From NCBI GenBank assembly GCA_038501625.1, contig JAZAYU010000001.1, forward strand, positions 1,860,001-1,924,000: a stretch of DNA of 64,000 nucleotides. The letters are read 5' to 3'. The translations under genes were made by a program, and so were the position numbers. The notes beneath the pieces are model-generated. The model made no database searches. It saw only the letters and a program-made list of their open reading frames with translations, and was not told the origin of the DNA. Positions 35,281 through 46,169 of this stretch are shown here, piece after piece. Each line of letters begins with the position of its first letter. Position 1 is the first letter of the stretch. The stretch is from Corbicula japonica (Eukaryota > Mollusca > Bivalvia > Venerida > Cyrenidae).

Positions 35281-35422
35281 GCTAATTGCAGAACCTCTTA
35301 TCAATTCACGTTTTGTTTTCTTCTGGGAAAACTGGAGGTCCGAAAAATGTCAGAAGATCATACAAACATGTTCCCATAAACTAGAAGACCTTGCAAACGA
35401 AACAAGTGATCTATCGACTTAG
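35281..35422 (+). CDS. Possible terminal exon, unrecognised
   Basis: A pyrimidine-rich tract followed by ACGCCAG precedes 142 nt open to a TAG stop, implying a phase-2 intron. The peptide (46 residues) has gene-like composition, ending KLEDLANETSDLST. No partner exon or known domain was found. It is on the opposite strand to the 33.8-kb exon. Confidence 0.2.
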
Positions 35423-35477
35423 CTATCTGATCTGCTTATACATCTCTACATTTCATGACTAGATAAGTACTGTGAAC

Positions 35478-35736
35478 AATTGGGGCGCGTCACGGGAAAA
35501 GGTACCTTCGGACAGTTGACGTCAATCTTTGAAATGACGTCATAAAGTTGAGCAGAGTACATTTACTATTATGCATTTCGCGGTAAAAATATCATTTTGT
35601 TTAACAAAATTTGTAACAATATCCCTTTTTAGTTATGAGAAAATAGTATATAATTGTAAGTTCTTTCTAAAGATAGTAACAACAAAAATGTCAAAAATAT
35701 GACCGAAGGTACCTTTTCCCGTGGCGTGCCCCAATT
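35478..35736. mobile_element. Terminal-inverted-repeat (MITE-like) element
   Basis: 36-bp ends read AATTGGGGCGCGTCACGGGA...GGTACCTTCGG inward from both sides (35,478-35,513 and 35,701-35,736), with about three mismatches. The bases AAC flank both ends, consistent with a 3-bp target duplication. The 259-bp interior has no coding capacity. Confidence 0.8.
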
Positions 35737-35739
35737 AAC

Positions 35740-36570
35740 TATGGAAACTACCATTGAACAGGATGACCAGATTAAACCGAAATATAATGGAGATAAACTG
35801 TCTTTTAATGACTCGTGCAAATCGGCCAAAGATATGGAAGTCATTTCCCCTTTTTACTCAAATAATAGGTTATTCTACACTACGATGACAATCACATGTT
35901 CGAAACAAAACAAAAGTCATTCTAACGACAGGAGAACATTGTAAATAAAATCTTCAAATGACAAAAGGGACTCTGAGATACTGCAACAAATCATTATGTT
36001 GCTGTGGTAACGCCATTCTGTTGTGAATATAAATCACGTTGCTTATTCAGACTCGAAAGCAAACACGAAACAACAAACCTTTTAATCTAAACTAAGCCTC
36101 AACATGCACTTATTTTTGATTTTTGGATAATGTACTTTTCTTTCAAATTATTATTTGACCGAGTGACTAGAAATAAAAAAAATTAAAACTGGTTTTTAAC
36201 TTCAGTCTTTATTCTTAGCACCCCAATTATTTTTATATTTCTAATACGTGTATTCAATGAAAGGCAGCAATAAACAATCGTGATTTGCCAGATGTACAAA
36301 TACATTTTCTAGAATTAAGATAATTTCATAGTTGATTTATGAAATTTACAGACGAAAATAGCCTATCGTAGGATAATTTTAAACGTCGCATTATGAGAAA
36401 GTATTTTTGATAGATTGTGTTAGAAATGCATGTGTTATCTCAATACCTTAAGATTAACCTTGTACGTTTTATTAAGAAAATTTCCTTAGAAAAATGCACA
36501 TCAATACATGACAATCGTGTCCTTCAAACGCAAGATAGCTTAATCACTATTTATTTCAAATAAACGAAAA
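35740..36570. other. AT-rich spacer, one weak ORF
   Basis: A plus-strand frame from about 35,740 to 35,944 encodes a hydrophilic peptide beginning METTIEQDDQIKPKYNG. It has a plausible start and composition but no domain or splice support. Not called as a gene. Confidence 0.3.
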
Positions 36571-36574
36571 TGTA

Positions 36575-36640
36575 ACTTTGAAAGCCACCGAACAATACAA
36601 ATATCCAAATTTGCTGGCTCGGTTTTATTGAGTTTTATTT
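36575..36640 (+). repeat. R3 terminal fragment
   Basis: ACTTTGAAAGCCACCGAACA then GGCTCGGTTTTATTGAG matches the R3 left end on the plus strand. It is opposite in orientation to the copy that follows at 36.85 kb. Confidence 0.75.
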
Positions 36641-36850
36641 GTGATGTTTAGAAGGACTAGCATTACATGAGACAAAGAGAAAAAATAATAAAAACATAGT
36701 TGTATGTAACGTCAATGCCACAAAATATTTCCTAGATTATGTATCTATTTTAAACAGTCAAGTCATCAGTATCAAAGTAAAATAATTGTTTTGTTAAATC
36801 ATGGAAAAGCATTTTAAACACTCAAGTTGAAATCTGTTTTAGTGTAAGTC

Positions 36851-37352
36851 TTCAATATTTTCATATTTGTCGTGTTCGGTGGCTTTCAAAGTTCCCTTTT
36901 CATCTATTTCAATATCACAGTAGCGTTGTCTGTGCCGTGTGGCGGCTGTAAAAAGTCTCCCCGTACATTCAATCAGCGCTGTTATCAGTTACGTCCTTGG
37001 AAGGTCGTTGAGCACGATACTTATGTACTAGGTCAATAGTACTTCTAAAATTGCGTTTGTTTTCATATTTCGGCCAGTTTATAGTTTATAATATCCCAGC
37101 CAATATAGATTCGGATATTGTTCAATCACCCAATGATACACTTCCTTTTAAATTTTGCCTTTGGCGTAGTCTGTAATATGCATGATTTATATTCTCAGAT
37201 CCCCTGTCAAAATTCTATTTTGTTTAGTTCCGCCCATTGTTATCTCGTTCTTTTTTATCTGGGGACCATACGCCACTGAACATGGAATGGTATTAATCTG
37301 AAAATACCACATTGAAGGTTACATGTTCACCGTCATATGCATACCATACAAC
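36851..37352 (-). repeat. R3 dispersed repeat, reverse copy including the right end
   Basis: Reverse complement runs from GGTATGCATATGACGGTGAA through the middle blocks to GTACGGGGAGACTTTTTACA and GCCGCCACACGGCACAGA, the right end of R3. It then continues directly into AGATGAAAAGGGAACTTTGA, the sequence normally found at the left end. The left-end motif therefore occurs after the right end in direct orientation. Confidence 0.85.
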
Positions 37353-37556
37353 CATATGTTTCGCCGAACAATTAACATGGGAATTATATATAACCTGCTA
37401 ATTAATAAGGGGATGTAATTATGTGTGAAATTTAATAATTAAAATCGAAGTGTAAAACACCTGACTTTTTACAGATAAAAATGAATTTTTGAAAAAGTGA
37501 GAAAAGAGAACATTGAATGCCGCTGAATGCCACATCAAAACTAATGCAACCTTTGT

Positions 37557-37600
37557 TTATTTGTGTCTGTTCATAGGCAGTAATAAAAATATTAAAACCA
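37557..37600 (+). repeat. R3 fragment
   Basis: TGTTCATAGGCAGTAAT is identical to the R3 left region at 34.48 kb. Confidence 0.5.
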
Positions 37601-38875
37601 CAAAATATTAAACAATGAACGTGTCGTGATAAAAAAATAATTACTGAGCAAATGACAAAAACAAAAGTTAAGTGCTTTATGCAGAATATAGACATTTTAA
37701 CAATAGAGTTTAATGTTTAAATGAAGTATAATTTATCCTGAGCGTTAGTTATTTCTATATGATATTAACGTGATTGACAAAAATGGAGTACTTGTAAGAT
37801 GTTACATGTAACAGATTGCTATTGAACTTGTAGTTGTGACCTTGACAATAAGTAAAATTGTATCTTGCTTTCAAGTCAAGTCTCATCATTGACATAATTC
37901 TGCTTTCGGTTTATTCAGATACGTGACAAACGCATGTGACATGTAGATGGTCATTTATATAAGTGCAGACAGAGGTTGCAAGTTTATTCAATTCCCTGTT
38001 TCCCAGCGGTTGAAAATTGCTTAACATCGATAATAAAAATTATGCTTCAGCCAGTTCAGTATTATTCTAAACATTAAAAGTACTGTCTGTTACATTACCG
38101 TTATAAAATACCTCATACGGTTTCGTCATTGACTTGATTGCGAACTGTATTGAAACGCGATAATTAATATTTTAGATATACGAAAGATATTCTAGACTAA
38201 GTGTGTTCCCATTTAAATTAACGTATATTTAACATGCGTTCTATGACAGAGTAAGCATGCCTGCCCTGATTAGAAGTTAAACATCGCATTATTACTCATT
38301 TTTCGAGCGATAACCCCATCCGATTCATCATTGAAGTGTTTGACGAAGATATTATTCTCTTTTGTTTTAAATAGAAAATTGATGCAGATCAATAACAGAA
38401 GTGCTTCCGTTCAACAAACAAACAAAAAGAAAGATTAATTTATAGCATATTAAAAGAGCGTTATCACAGTTTATTATAACGCATATAACGCCGTTTATTA
38501 AAACACACAGGAGTACCATACGGAAATCAAGATTGATTTATAAAAGGACAATCATCTATCATTAACTGGCTTTCAGACAACATTTTGTTTGTTTGAAAAC
38601 CTACTTATGGAAAAATGGCAATGTCTAACGAGTTATTAATTTCCTTAAACGTGCATTGGTTTAAAAAAAAGAAGTTCAAATGTTTCTTCTTTATTTTGAG
38701 GTGTTACATCATTATTTTTTACATGTTTAAAATTGCCAATATTAAAAATAATGTTAAATTTACTTTTGATATTGTATGAGATTTTTTTTGAAAAACAAAT
38801 ACATGTTACATCGACAAATAATATTGGAAACGTTGTATCATTTAATCTTACACTAAACCAATAAAGCAATCGTGT
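37601..38875. other. AT-rich spacer, no gene seen
   Basis: A 119-codon minus-strand frame (38,645-39,004) enters the neighbouring foldback element and has no recognisable domain. Confidence 0.35.
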
Positions 38876-38876
38876 C

Positions 38877-39120
38877 ATATATACTTGTGTCCAAAAGAAA
38901 CGATGCCAAACTTTCGATAAAATGTTTGTTTTAGACCTGACCCATCTGTATATTATGTTTGTGCATATGAAGGATTGATGAAATTGTGTTTTGTACACAT
39001 GCATGATGCTGATAAAAGGTCTCTAAAATGAACTAGACCAATTCAAATGTACAATTGCATGCAATAAATTGTATGTCCTTGCAAACAAGTGGTATCGTTT
39101 CTTTTGGACACTAGTATATT
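38877..39120. mobile_element. Inverted-repeat element, Tc1-like ends
   Basis: Arms of about 30 bp, ATATACTxGTGTCCAAAAG then AAACGATxCC, face each other at 38,877-38,908 and 39,091-39,120. The AGTGTCCAAAAGAAACG type of end is like those of Tc1/mariner elements; that assignment is inference. The 244-bp element lacks a transposase. Confidence 0.65.
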
Positions 39121-39313
39121 TGTTGCACTAATGAACAGTTTCATTGTACCAACCTTAAAATCTTAAAAAACGGATCCTATCTACTATTAAAAGAATATTT
39201 AATGACATTTCCATCAACTTTCGACAACATTATGCTTAATTGAACTTCAGCTAAATAAAACAATTTGGAACGAACTTGATTTCTTGCATTTCACTTACTG
39301 CCCATGATCATTG

Positions 39314-39414
39314 CCCCAAAACGACTCATTTGAAAATACTGCATGGTCGGTTTGATTGAGCCTCAGGCTCAATCAAACCGACCATGCAGTATTTTCAAAT
39401 GAGTCGTTTTGGGG
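39314..39414. repeat. Perfect 101-bp palindrome
   Basis: Two 50-bp arms, starting CCCCAAAACGACTCATTTGA and reaching TTTGATTGAGCCT, are exactly complementary about a single C at 39,364. No mismatch was found. The arm segment TGAAAATACTGCATGGTCGG then TTTGATTGAGC resembles the R3 left region (for example 51,391-51,430). Confidence 0.95.
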
Positions 39415-39991
39415 TAATTTGCCCATGAGTCAATTTGGCCCTAGATTCGGACGTTTTTGACGCCGATTTATCAATTTTCCAGTTTTTTTTTACGATGTTA
39501 ATACGTTTGTAGTGTCATTTTCACCCATTTTCACCCATTCTGCTTTTTGCGGCACCTTTTGTGTAAATTATTGAGTTTTTTTTATATTAGCTGGTACTTG
39601 TAAGTGCCAAAAACAGATGAAAAAGTGCAAGAAAGAGGTTATTTTGTCACAGGTCTGTTTGACCATGACTCGAACAAAATTCGCCCTTGAGTGACGCTTG
39701 TAAATAAGATTTATGATGTTATTTGCCATATCTTATTATACATGTAAGGAAGTCAAAGTTAAAACAAGGGCGAATGTGTTGACTCAAGGGCAAAAACGTG
39801 GCAAGTGAATTCTTTGAATACTTTGATACATTTCGTCCGAGATATTGTGATAAAACATAGCGTATTATAAACTTAGGTAAACTTAGGTAAATGCCCTATC
39901 ATTCCGCATATTACAAACGGTGATAGTATTATAAAGACCAACATAGGATCACTTTGAACAACTGAAATGTTCGACTCAAGGGCAAATTACC
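39413..39991. mobile_element. Terminal-inverted-repeat element, non-autonomous
   Basis: Left end GGTAATTTGCCCATGAGTC (39,413-39,431) and right end, its complement with one mismatch (39,973-39,991), bound 579 bp. Further copies of the CAAGGGCGAA / TTCGCCCTTG motif occur inside at about 39.68 and 39.76 kb, and GACTCAAGGGCAA at 39.78 kb. No coding capacity. It begins within the last two bases of the palindrome. Confidence 0.75.
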
Positions 39992-40755
39992 ATACATGTT
40001 AACGCTTGGTCCTATCACAACTTAAAATCTACTTCTAAAGTTCCAATACTGAAACTCAAAGCGAGATTTCTCAATCAGTATGTCATAGACAATATTTAGA
40101 ACGATATTCTATATTATCTGATGACTAAACCTTTTATAGTTGATCGATGTGCCAATTACAATGGAGAGAGTAGAGTTCCATTAAAATTTAAAGAAAAAGA
40201 ATAAATAGTGTTGTTGTAATTCTGAAATGAAAAGTCTGCGTTTAAAGATGTTCGAGAAAAACCACCTTAATATATAATTTCAATGTCAAAAGCAAATTTA
40301 TTTTTCTGTATCTTTTATATATCCGATGTCGATAATCTTTGCAAGCTCAATGAAAGTTGAAAAATATTGTGTGCTTGGGAAGTATTTGCGTTTTTATAGT
40401 CGAGATAGTACTTGTGTATAAAAAGGTGAAAATGCAGAAGAATGCTTTACTTCCGTAGCGAAGATACAAAACAAGAAAATAGTGTTTGTAAGATAATCTT
40501 GTAAGTATTGTTCGAAATGTCTAGACAAATGTCACAGACATCGCTTTAATGCTAATCTACAATTCAAAACAGTTAAGTAATGATTTGAACAGTTTTCATT
40601 CTGTATTAATGAGTCAAAGCATCGCGTAACAATGTGTAAAAAAACAAGCAATCAATGCATTCTATTCCCAATCTCATTTGAGCAAAACACAACTGTATTG
40701 TTGGTAATTCAAATTAATTTATTTCTTACGGTCACCAAGGAAGGTTTTCATTGTA
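39992..40755. other. AT-rich spacer, no gene seen
   Basis: No coding or repeat signal was recognised. Confidence 0.35.
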
Positions 40756-40779
40756 AATTTGACCGTCATAACAAACGTC

Positions 40780-40905
40780 GGGCAACACCGGCCACCTGGA
40801 CGACATTCTGAAGAAGACAGAGCACGTGCAGTTAATCGGCTGGAAGCGGGGATTAGGTCTCATAATGTCATTGTGCAATTCGGTGTTCATCGAAAAAAAC
40901 CTTAC
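40780..40905 (+). mobile_element. Tc1/mariner transposase, N-terminal helix-turn-helix fragment
   Basis: An open frame contains RPPGRHSEEDRARAVNRLEA then GIRSHNVIVQFGVHRK, the first DNA-binding helix-turn-helix of Tc1-like transposases. Homology ends soon after. No DDE domain follows, so this is a dead fragment and not the missing half of the 2.2-kb copy in any visible way. Confidence 0.75.
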
Positions 40906-41034
40906 TTCAATCCTAGGAAGATTGCCGGATTATTCGTGGTGGATTTACTCACAATTAGAAAAGTGTTGTTTTTTTTATCAACTTTGCTTAGTAACTTTTT
41001 GCTTGTGATTTTTACAACGAATTGCTTATAAAGT

Positions 41035-42045
41035 AGTGATTGTATTTTATTTCAGATTTTTACAATGATAACTTTGAATAGCTGTTTTATTTGGTATTTT
41101 TCATTTTGGTGTTTTTGGTGAAATTAAAAAGAACTTTTGTAAAATGTCCAACTGTGCAGAAATGTTTGGCCGAGTATGCTTTAACATCGAAATGTTTTGC
41201 ACTTGAACTTTGACATTTAGTTGGTTTTTTTTTTAATTTCCAAAATAAACACCAGAATATTTGAATGGAATACAGAGATTTTCATTGACAAGTCTTCTTA
41301 TAAAAAGTGCAGCGTGTGAAGGAAAATCAATCAACCTTAATGAAAGGATTGCTAACTTAAATTTGTGATATCATCTACCTGTAGAAACTTTAAGTTATAA
41401 CGTGCCGACTAAGGAATAATTAATTAACACACGGCTATTATAAAAAAAATAAAACGAAAAAAGCGTTTTTCAGGTCCCGCTTCAGGCGATTTTCCGGAAC
41501 CTGAACGCGATTTATCCTTAGTGATAAATTATATTATAACATTATTACTTTTAAAAGGCAAACATTACAATGCACAAAGATTAAGTCCAAGTAAGACATG
41601 TAGTGTTAATGATAATTCCAGGATTGTATAGTTCAACAGGCCAAACGTCTACTATTTTGCAACTAAACAAAACACATAATCTGGACGACATCGTTATGTC
41701 CAACTTTTTTTTTTAAAATCTCGAACTAATACATCTTTTACAAGAAAGAAATTTTATGTGAGATAACATAACAGAAAAGTTAAAATGCAACAGGCACAAT
41801 GTTTATGAAATAGAACTGAAATAAAACATTACAACTGCGCAAAAAGTAGAAACACCCAACGCTTTTAATGGCATATGCATCAAGGTTAATAAAATCTTCA
41901 ACTGAAGCTAATAAATCTTTTTTTTCATAATGACACAAGCATGTTGTATTAAATAATACTGTAGATTGCAAAAACATTCTTATTTATAAAAGCATTTGAG
42001 ATGGCAAGCTACAAAGCACACTCTCTTCTAGTCCCCTTCGAAGAA
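41035..42045. other. AT-rich spacer, no gene seen
   Basis: Contains an imperfect palindrome CAGGTCCCG...CCGGAACCTG near 41,471-41,503. Otherwise nothing was recognised. Confidence 0.35.
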
Positions 42046-42049
42046 TCGG

Positions 42050-42690
42050 GGGTATATTGCTTTGCCCATGTCGGTCGGTCCGTCGGTCGGTCCGTAGACC
42101 ACATCTTGTCCGATCAATCACTAGACATTGCTTTGATAACAGTCTTCACATTTTGTATGGAGGTTGGTCATGATCAGTAGAAGACCACTATCGATTTTCA
42201 GATCAGCAGGTCAAAGATCAAGGTCACTGCGAACTTCAACACAAAAACATCGTCCGATCAATATCTATGCTTTCACCTATGGTCCTCAAATTTGCTAGAG
42301 AGGTTTTTTATCACTAGCAGACGAACCGCGTTGAATTTGAGGTTGATGGGTCAAAAATCAAGGTCACACTGGCCTTCCACACAAAATCTTTGCCCAATAA
42401 GTAACTAGACAATGCTTTCACCTATGGTAATCAAATTAGGTATGGAGGTTTTTATCACTTGTAGAAGCTTCTTACTGAATTTGAGGTCACTAGAACAAAG
42501 GTCAAGGTCTCAGTGGCCTTCAACACAAAAACCTTGTCCGATCAATAACTAGACAATGCTTTCGCCTATGGTCATCAGATTTGGTAGACAGGTTTGTCGC
42601 TAACTGTTGAAGACCCTATTGATTTTCAAGTCTGTAGGTCAAAGGTTAATTTTAAAAAATCATTTCTCACCAATAACTAGATTTAGCGAT
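42050..42690 (+). repeat. ~143-bp tandem array with AGGTCA-like half sites
   Basis: Four and a half units; anchors (C/A)TTGTCCGATCAAT...CTAGACAATGCTTTC begin near 42,106, 42,250, 42,390 and 42,533. Each unit also has ATGGTCATCAAATTTGGTA, ATTTTGAGGTC, a GGTCAAAGATCAAGGTCAC block and GGCCTTCAACACAAAA. The units are diverged but collinear. The left margin has a short GGTCGGTCCGTC repeat (42,072-42,100). Confidence 0.85.
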
Positions 42691-42699
42691 CAGTAGCAG

Positions 42700-43855
42700 C
42701 TGTTTGCTATCCATTTGGCATTTGGGGGAATACATGTTTTATAAACATCTCTCGTTTATATCTGTCACGTACCGACTGCCATAAAAATCTTCTTGAAAAC
42801 ATGCAGAATATATTTTGAAAAAAGTCAATTGTGATGAAGTCGCATTTATATATTTGACTATTGACAAGTAAAAGTTGACAAGGCTGAATCAGTTATACAA
42901 AGCGATCCGTTATTTCCTCCCTGTTATTAAAAATAAAAGAATAAATGACGGTGTGATTTCCTCACCGTAATCCTAAAAATCACTAACTATCTATGACTAT
43001 ATTCAACAGAGTTGGGTGTTCGGCAGCGCCAGTTATACATTTTATTATTTGTAAGAACGTTTACATTTTTCCATAGGCAGAACAATTAAATACGAATACC
43101 GCTTTTACATGTCTTTCTACGAAAATATATGGTATGATAAAGCTGTTTGATATATTAACCAAGAGATGTACAACATTTTAAAGCTGTATAATGCAAACTA
43201 GTTTTAGAAGTTAATAAGGAAGTAGTTACTGCAATAATTCATGTTCGAAACGTCGTTTAGATGCGCAGCTGTGCATCGCTACGTCACTAGTGACGCATCC
43301 TTACTCATCCAAACTCCAGTGGTATATGTTACGTTATAACACTGTAAAACGTTATAACACTACTCCTTTCATGAATATCTAATTTTCTTTATAATAGTGA
43401 TTTTTATTTTCCCAATAAACAGCATATTTATCATGTTTATAATATATAAAAGTAGAAAAAACATATGCATATATATTATTAATTAAATAAAATTAGAAAA
43501 ACATGCATTGTGTGAACCAAAAAGTGATTTCGATTACCGATCCCTTAAGATTGTCAATCATCTGAAGACCTTTTGGACTGAGATAAATTATTGCAGTGAA
43601 TAATACGTTATAAATGAGATCTGGAACGGGGCTTAAATTATTCATAATAACCATGTTGAGTATAATTGTTCCAACAGATCAATAACTCTTCACCTTTAGG
43701 TGAAATTTGGTATACGATTATTATCATTTTATTACATGTTTGTTTTTGACTTAAAGTTTTTAATTTTAAGGGAAAATTATAAAAATGTAAAGGAAAGTAA
43801 AATGAAAAGTCGAAACGATAAAACAATCCATGAAGAGACTTTTCAACTGCTATTT
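42700..43855. other. AT-rich spacer, no gene seen
   Basis: Contains a short direct repeat ACGTTATAACACT (43,332 and 43,350) and palindrome GTCACTAGTGAC near 43,286. No coding signal. Confidence 0.4.
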
Positions 43856-43857
43856 TT

Positions 43858-44180
43858 AATCGAAACGGTAATGACCATTGCATTTTATACAACAGACATT
43901 ATTCAACGGAACGGTGATAATAATTGCATTTTATATACATAACATTTTTTATCGAAACGGTATTGGTAATTGCATTTTATACAACTGACATTATTCATTA
44001 AAATTGTTTAGAAATTACATTCTTTACAACTGACATTATTCATTGAAACGGTATTACGAGTAATAATGGCATTTTATACAACTGATATTATTCATTTATC
44101 GGAATGCTATTAATAATTGCATAATTTATTGTGCGTAAATTATCTAAAAGATATTAATAATTATCTTCTATACAATTGGC
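43858..44180 (+). repeat. ~65-bp degenerate tandem array
   Basis: About five units share ATCGAAACGGTA, ATTGCATTTTATACAACTGA and CATTATTCATT, with indels between units. Confidence 0.75.
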
Positions 44181-44184
44181 ATAA

Positions 44185-44650
44185 ATACTTTAAGGAACAG
44201 AAATAAGTCATTAAATTATTGATGGCACGCATTTGCCCTCAATTAATGAGATATATGTTTGTATATAAACTAGTTCTTGATTAATTAGGTATTAGAACGA
44301 GTTTTTTAAAAATCAAGTTAATTAAATAATATTAGTTCTTTGATCTATTATCTTCATCAGTAATTGGCAATTTTTATCAGACATTCCCTCTACCTATCAC
44401 AGGTACCTCAGCATGGAATATTGTAATCATTAGACGTTCCGTATATTAAAGCGTAATTTCTCGTAAATTTTCTATCGTTACTTAGACAAGCAACAATTTC
44501 ATTTTCTTTTTCCTGCTCGTTCACATCAAACATCAAATTAAACATACACCGGCGACTTTTGTCTTACATCAGATAATAAGGTAGACTCCTATGCTTTACG
44601 TTTGTTTTGATTTTGGTTTTCTTTCTAGCAGGGGTAATAACGGAAGAAAT
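44185..44650. other. AT-rich spacer or intron
   Basis: Downstream of the 44.7-kb exon donor on the minus strand. Nothing was recognised. Confidence 0.35.
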
Positions 44651-44655
44651 CTTAC

Positions 44656-44764
44656 CTGCATAGTACATCATATGTTGTATTTCCTTTGAAATTCGTTTTG
44701 TTTTAACTTTAAGTTTTGAAATTTCTCCCATCGAAAACACTGCATTGCATTCTTCTATCGACAT
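44656..44764 (-). CDS. First coding exon, tandem GEISKLKV family (copy D)
   Basis: 109 nt on the minus strand: ATG, 36 codons plus one base, donor GTAAG. Peptide MSIEECNAVFSMGEISKLKV, then KTKRISKEIQHMMYYA. It is the clearest copy. The ATG is chosen because all seven copies keep it while the sequence upstream is not conserved between long and short forms. A TATATATAA stretch lies about 5 bp upstream and could be promoter or 5' UTR. It lies ~0.85 kb beyond the broken exon X copy. Confidence 0.6.
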
Positions 44765-44769
44765 GTTTA

Positions 44770-45600
44770 TATATATTTACACATTTATTTAAGTACAATA
44801 ATTTCCTAAATTAATCTTATTCAATTCAGTTTTCTAATAAAATGTTATATTTAAAAAATGTATTAGAACTCCGAACTTCCCATTATGAGCTTTGATCAGT
44901 GTTTACCACACAAAAACTTCTTCATAGAATTCACGAGTACAGTTTAGGGTCACACTGGTTTTGTCAATATAAAACGATTCACTTATAACTACCAACAATA
45001 GTAAATGTACGAAAAAGTTTTCATTTTTATCTCATTAAATCGCTGCTTTTCCAATATCGTTGTTCAGTGCTACGATACAAAGCTCGCCGAAGGTAGAGAA
45101 CTTGTATCAATTAACTGTTCCTCTTTTATGAAACCTAGCAATTAAATGACACGATATCAGCTTTTGCACATACATTTTAATAATTGTTTTAGAAATAATT
45201 TTAGATAGCTTTTTAACATAAAAAGAAGGCTTTAATTCACTAAGACAACTCTTCTCAAAAGCAAAAATGCGATATTAAATTTGACAACAAAACCCCTTAA
45301 AGTCCCTTTTTTAGAAAAGGTTAAGTCGTTTATTTAAAATAAAGTAAATTTTAGCAAGCATTATGTCTTCCTGGAAAATAAAATTGTAAAAGTATAATAA
45401 AATTAAATAAAATTGTATTAATAGTATAAATATTAATTATTAAACAACAATTATTGTTTTTGTATAACACATACACGAAACGGTATTTACAAATATATAA
45501 TAAAGGTGTTTTGTATCAAACTGATTCAACGATTACTTTTATATAAGTCAATACTAAAATTTAATTTTCTATTGCGATGAAAAGTAATTAATTCAATTAA
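44770..45600. other. AT-rich spacer, no gene seen
   Basis: Lies between the exon X copy and the 44.7-kb exon. No coding or repeat signal. Confidence 0.35.
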
Positions 45601-45602
45601 TG

Positions 45603-45770
45603 TGAAAAAGTCCCCCAGGTTGGGAAAAATACTAGAAGAAGCATGTTTTATTACCGAAGTAATTTGTTTTAACACCTGTTAACAAACCTTTTCTATAGAC
45701 ATCTAGATCGAGGCAATTCTCGGGAAAACTGGAGAGCATTACATGAGGGTTCAGGGCAATTTTATATGAA
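45603..45770 (-). pseudogene. Broken copy of exon X
   Basis: Aligns with 31,715-31,890: SFPENCLDL here against HFRENCLNI there, then KQITSV against QQITSV after a net 5-nt deletion that shifts the frame. The homology continues through a CCTGGGGGA / CCTGAGGGA block and then fades. The upstream half of the exon is missing; homology stops where an R1 element begins (about 45,771). Confidence 0.6.
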
Positions 45771-45841
45771 AGTAATATATGCATATCAGGAATCGCCACA
45801 CTCACAAGACACAGCCTCCCCACGCAGCGGAAAAGAAGAGA

Positions 45842-45897
<56 letters not shown>

Positions 45898-46168
45898 ATG
45901 TGTGTTATAGGTATGTCAATTCAAATAGGACGCCACAAACTACTAACGAAAAAGAGAACCTTTGGGGATACCGCCTTGGAACGGTCAGTGGCAAAACAAA
46001 TTGCCATTGGGGGTTTAAACCAGGTTCTAGGGTGCAACAACCTCAAACTTGACCCAACAGGTTCTCGTATCACAAAACAAGTACAACTTGTCATGGTAAA
46101 ATAACTCCAACCCATCCATCGGCTCAACAATGTAGCATGCAAAAGCACACAAACATATAAAACATAAG
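45771..46168 (+). repeat. R1 dispersed repeat, full length
   Basis: Best complete copy: ATATGCATATCAGGAATCGC, one 32-bp core (CACAAGACACAGCCTCCCCA), an expanded GA block, GTCAATTCAAATAGGACGCC, GGATACCGCCTTGGAACGG, GGTTTAAACCAGGTTCTAGG, CCCAACAGGTTCTCGTATCA, and a right end near AAACATAAGAGAG. Its left edge truncates the exon X copy. Confidence 0.9.
45838..45897 (+). repeat. (GA)n microsatellite inside R1
   Basis: About 25 GA units, grown from the GA-rich block present in every R1 copy. Confidence 0.95.
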
Positions 46169-46169
46169 A

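Noticed and set aside
38645..39004. 119-codon minus-strand frame
   Set aside because: Overlaps an inverted-repeat element, has no domain and low-complexity Phe/Ile-rich composition.
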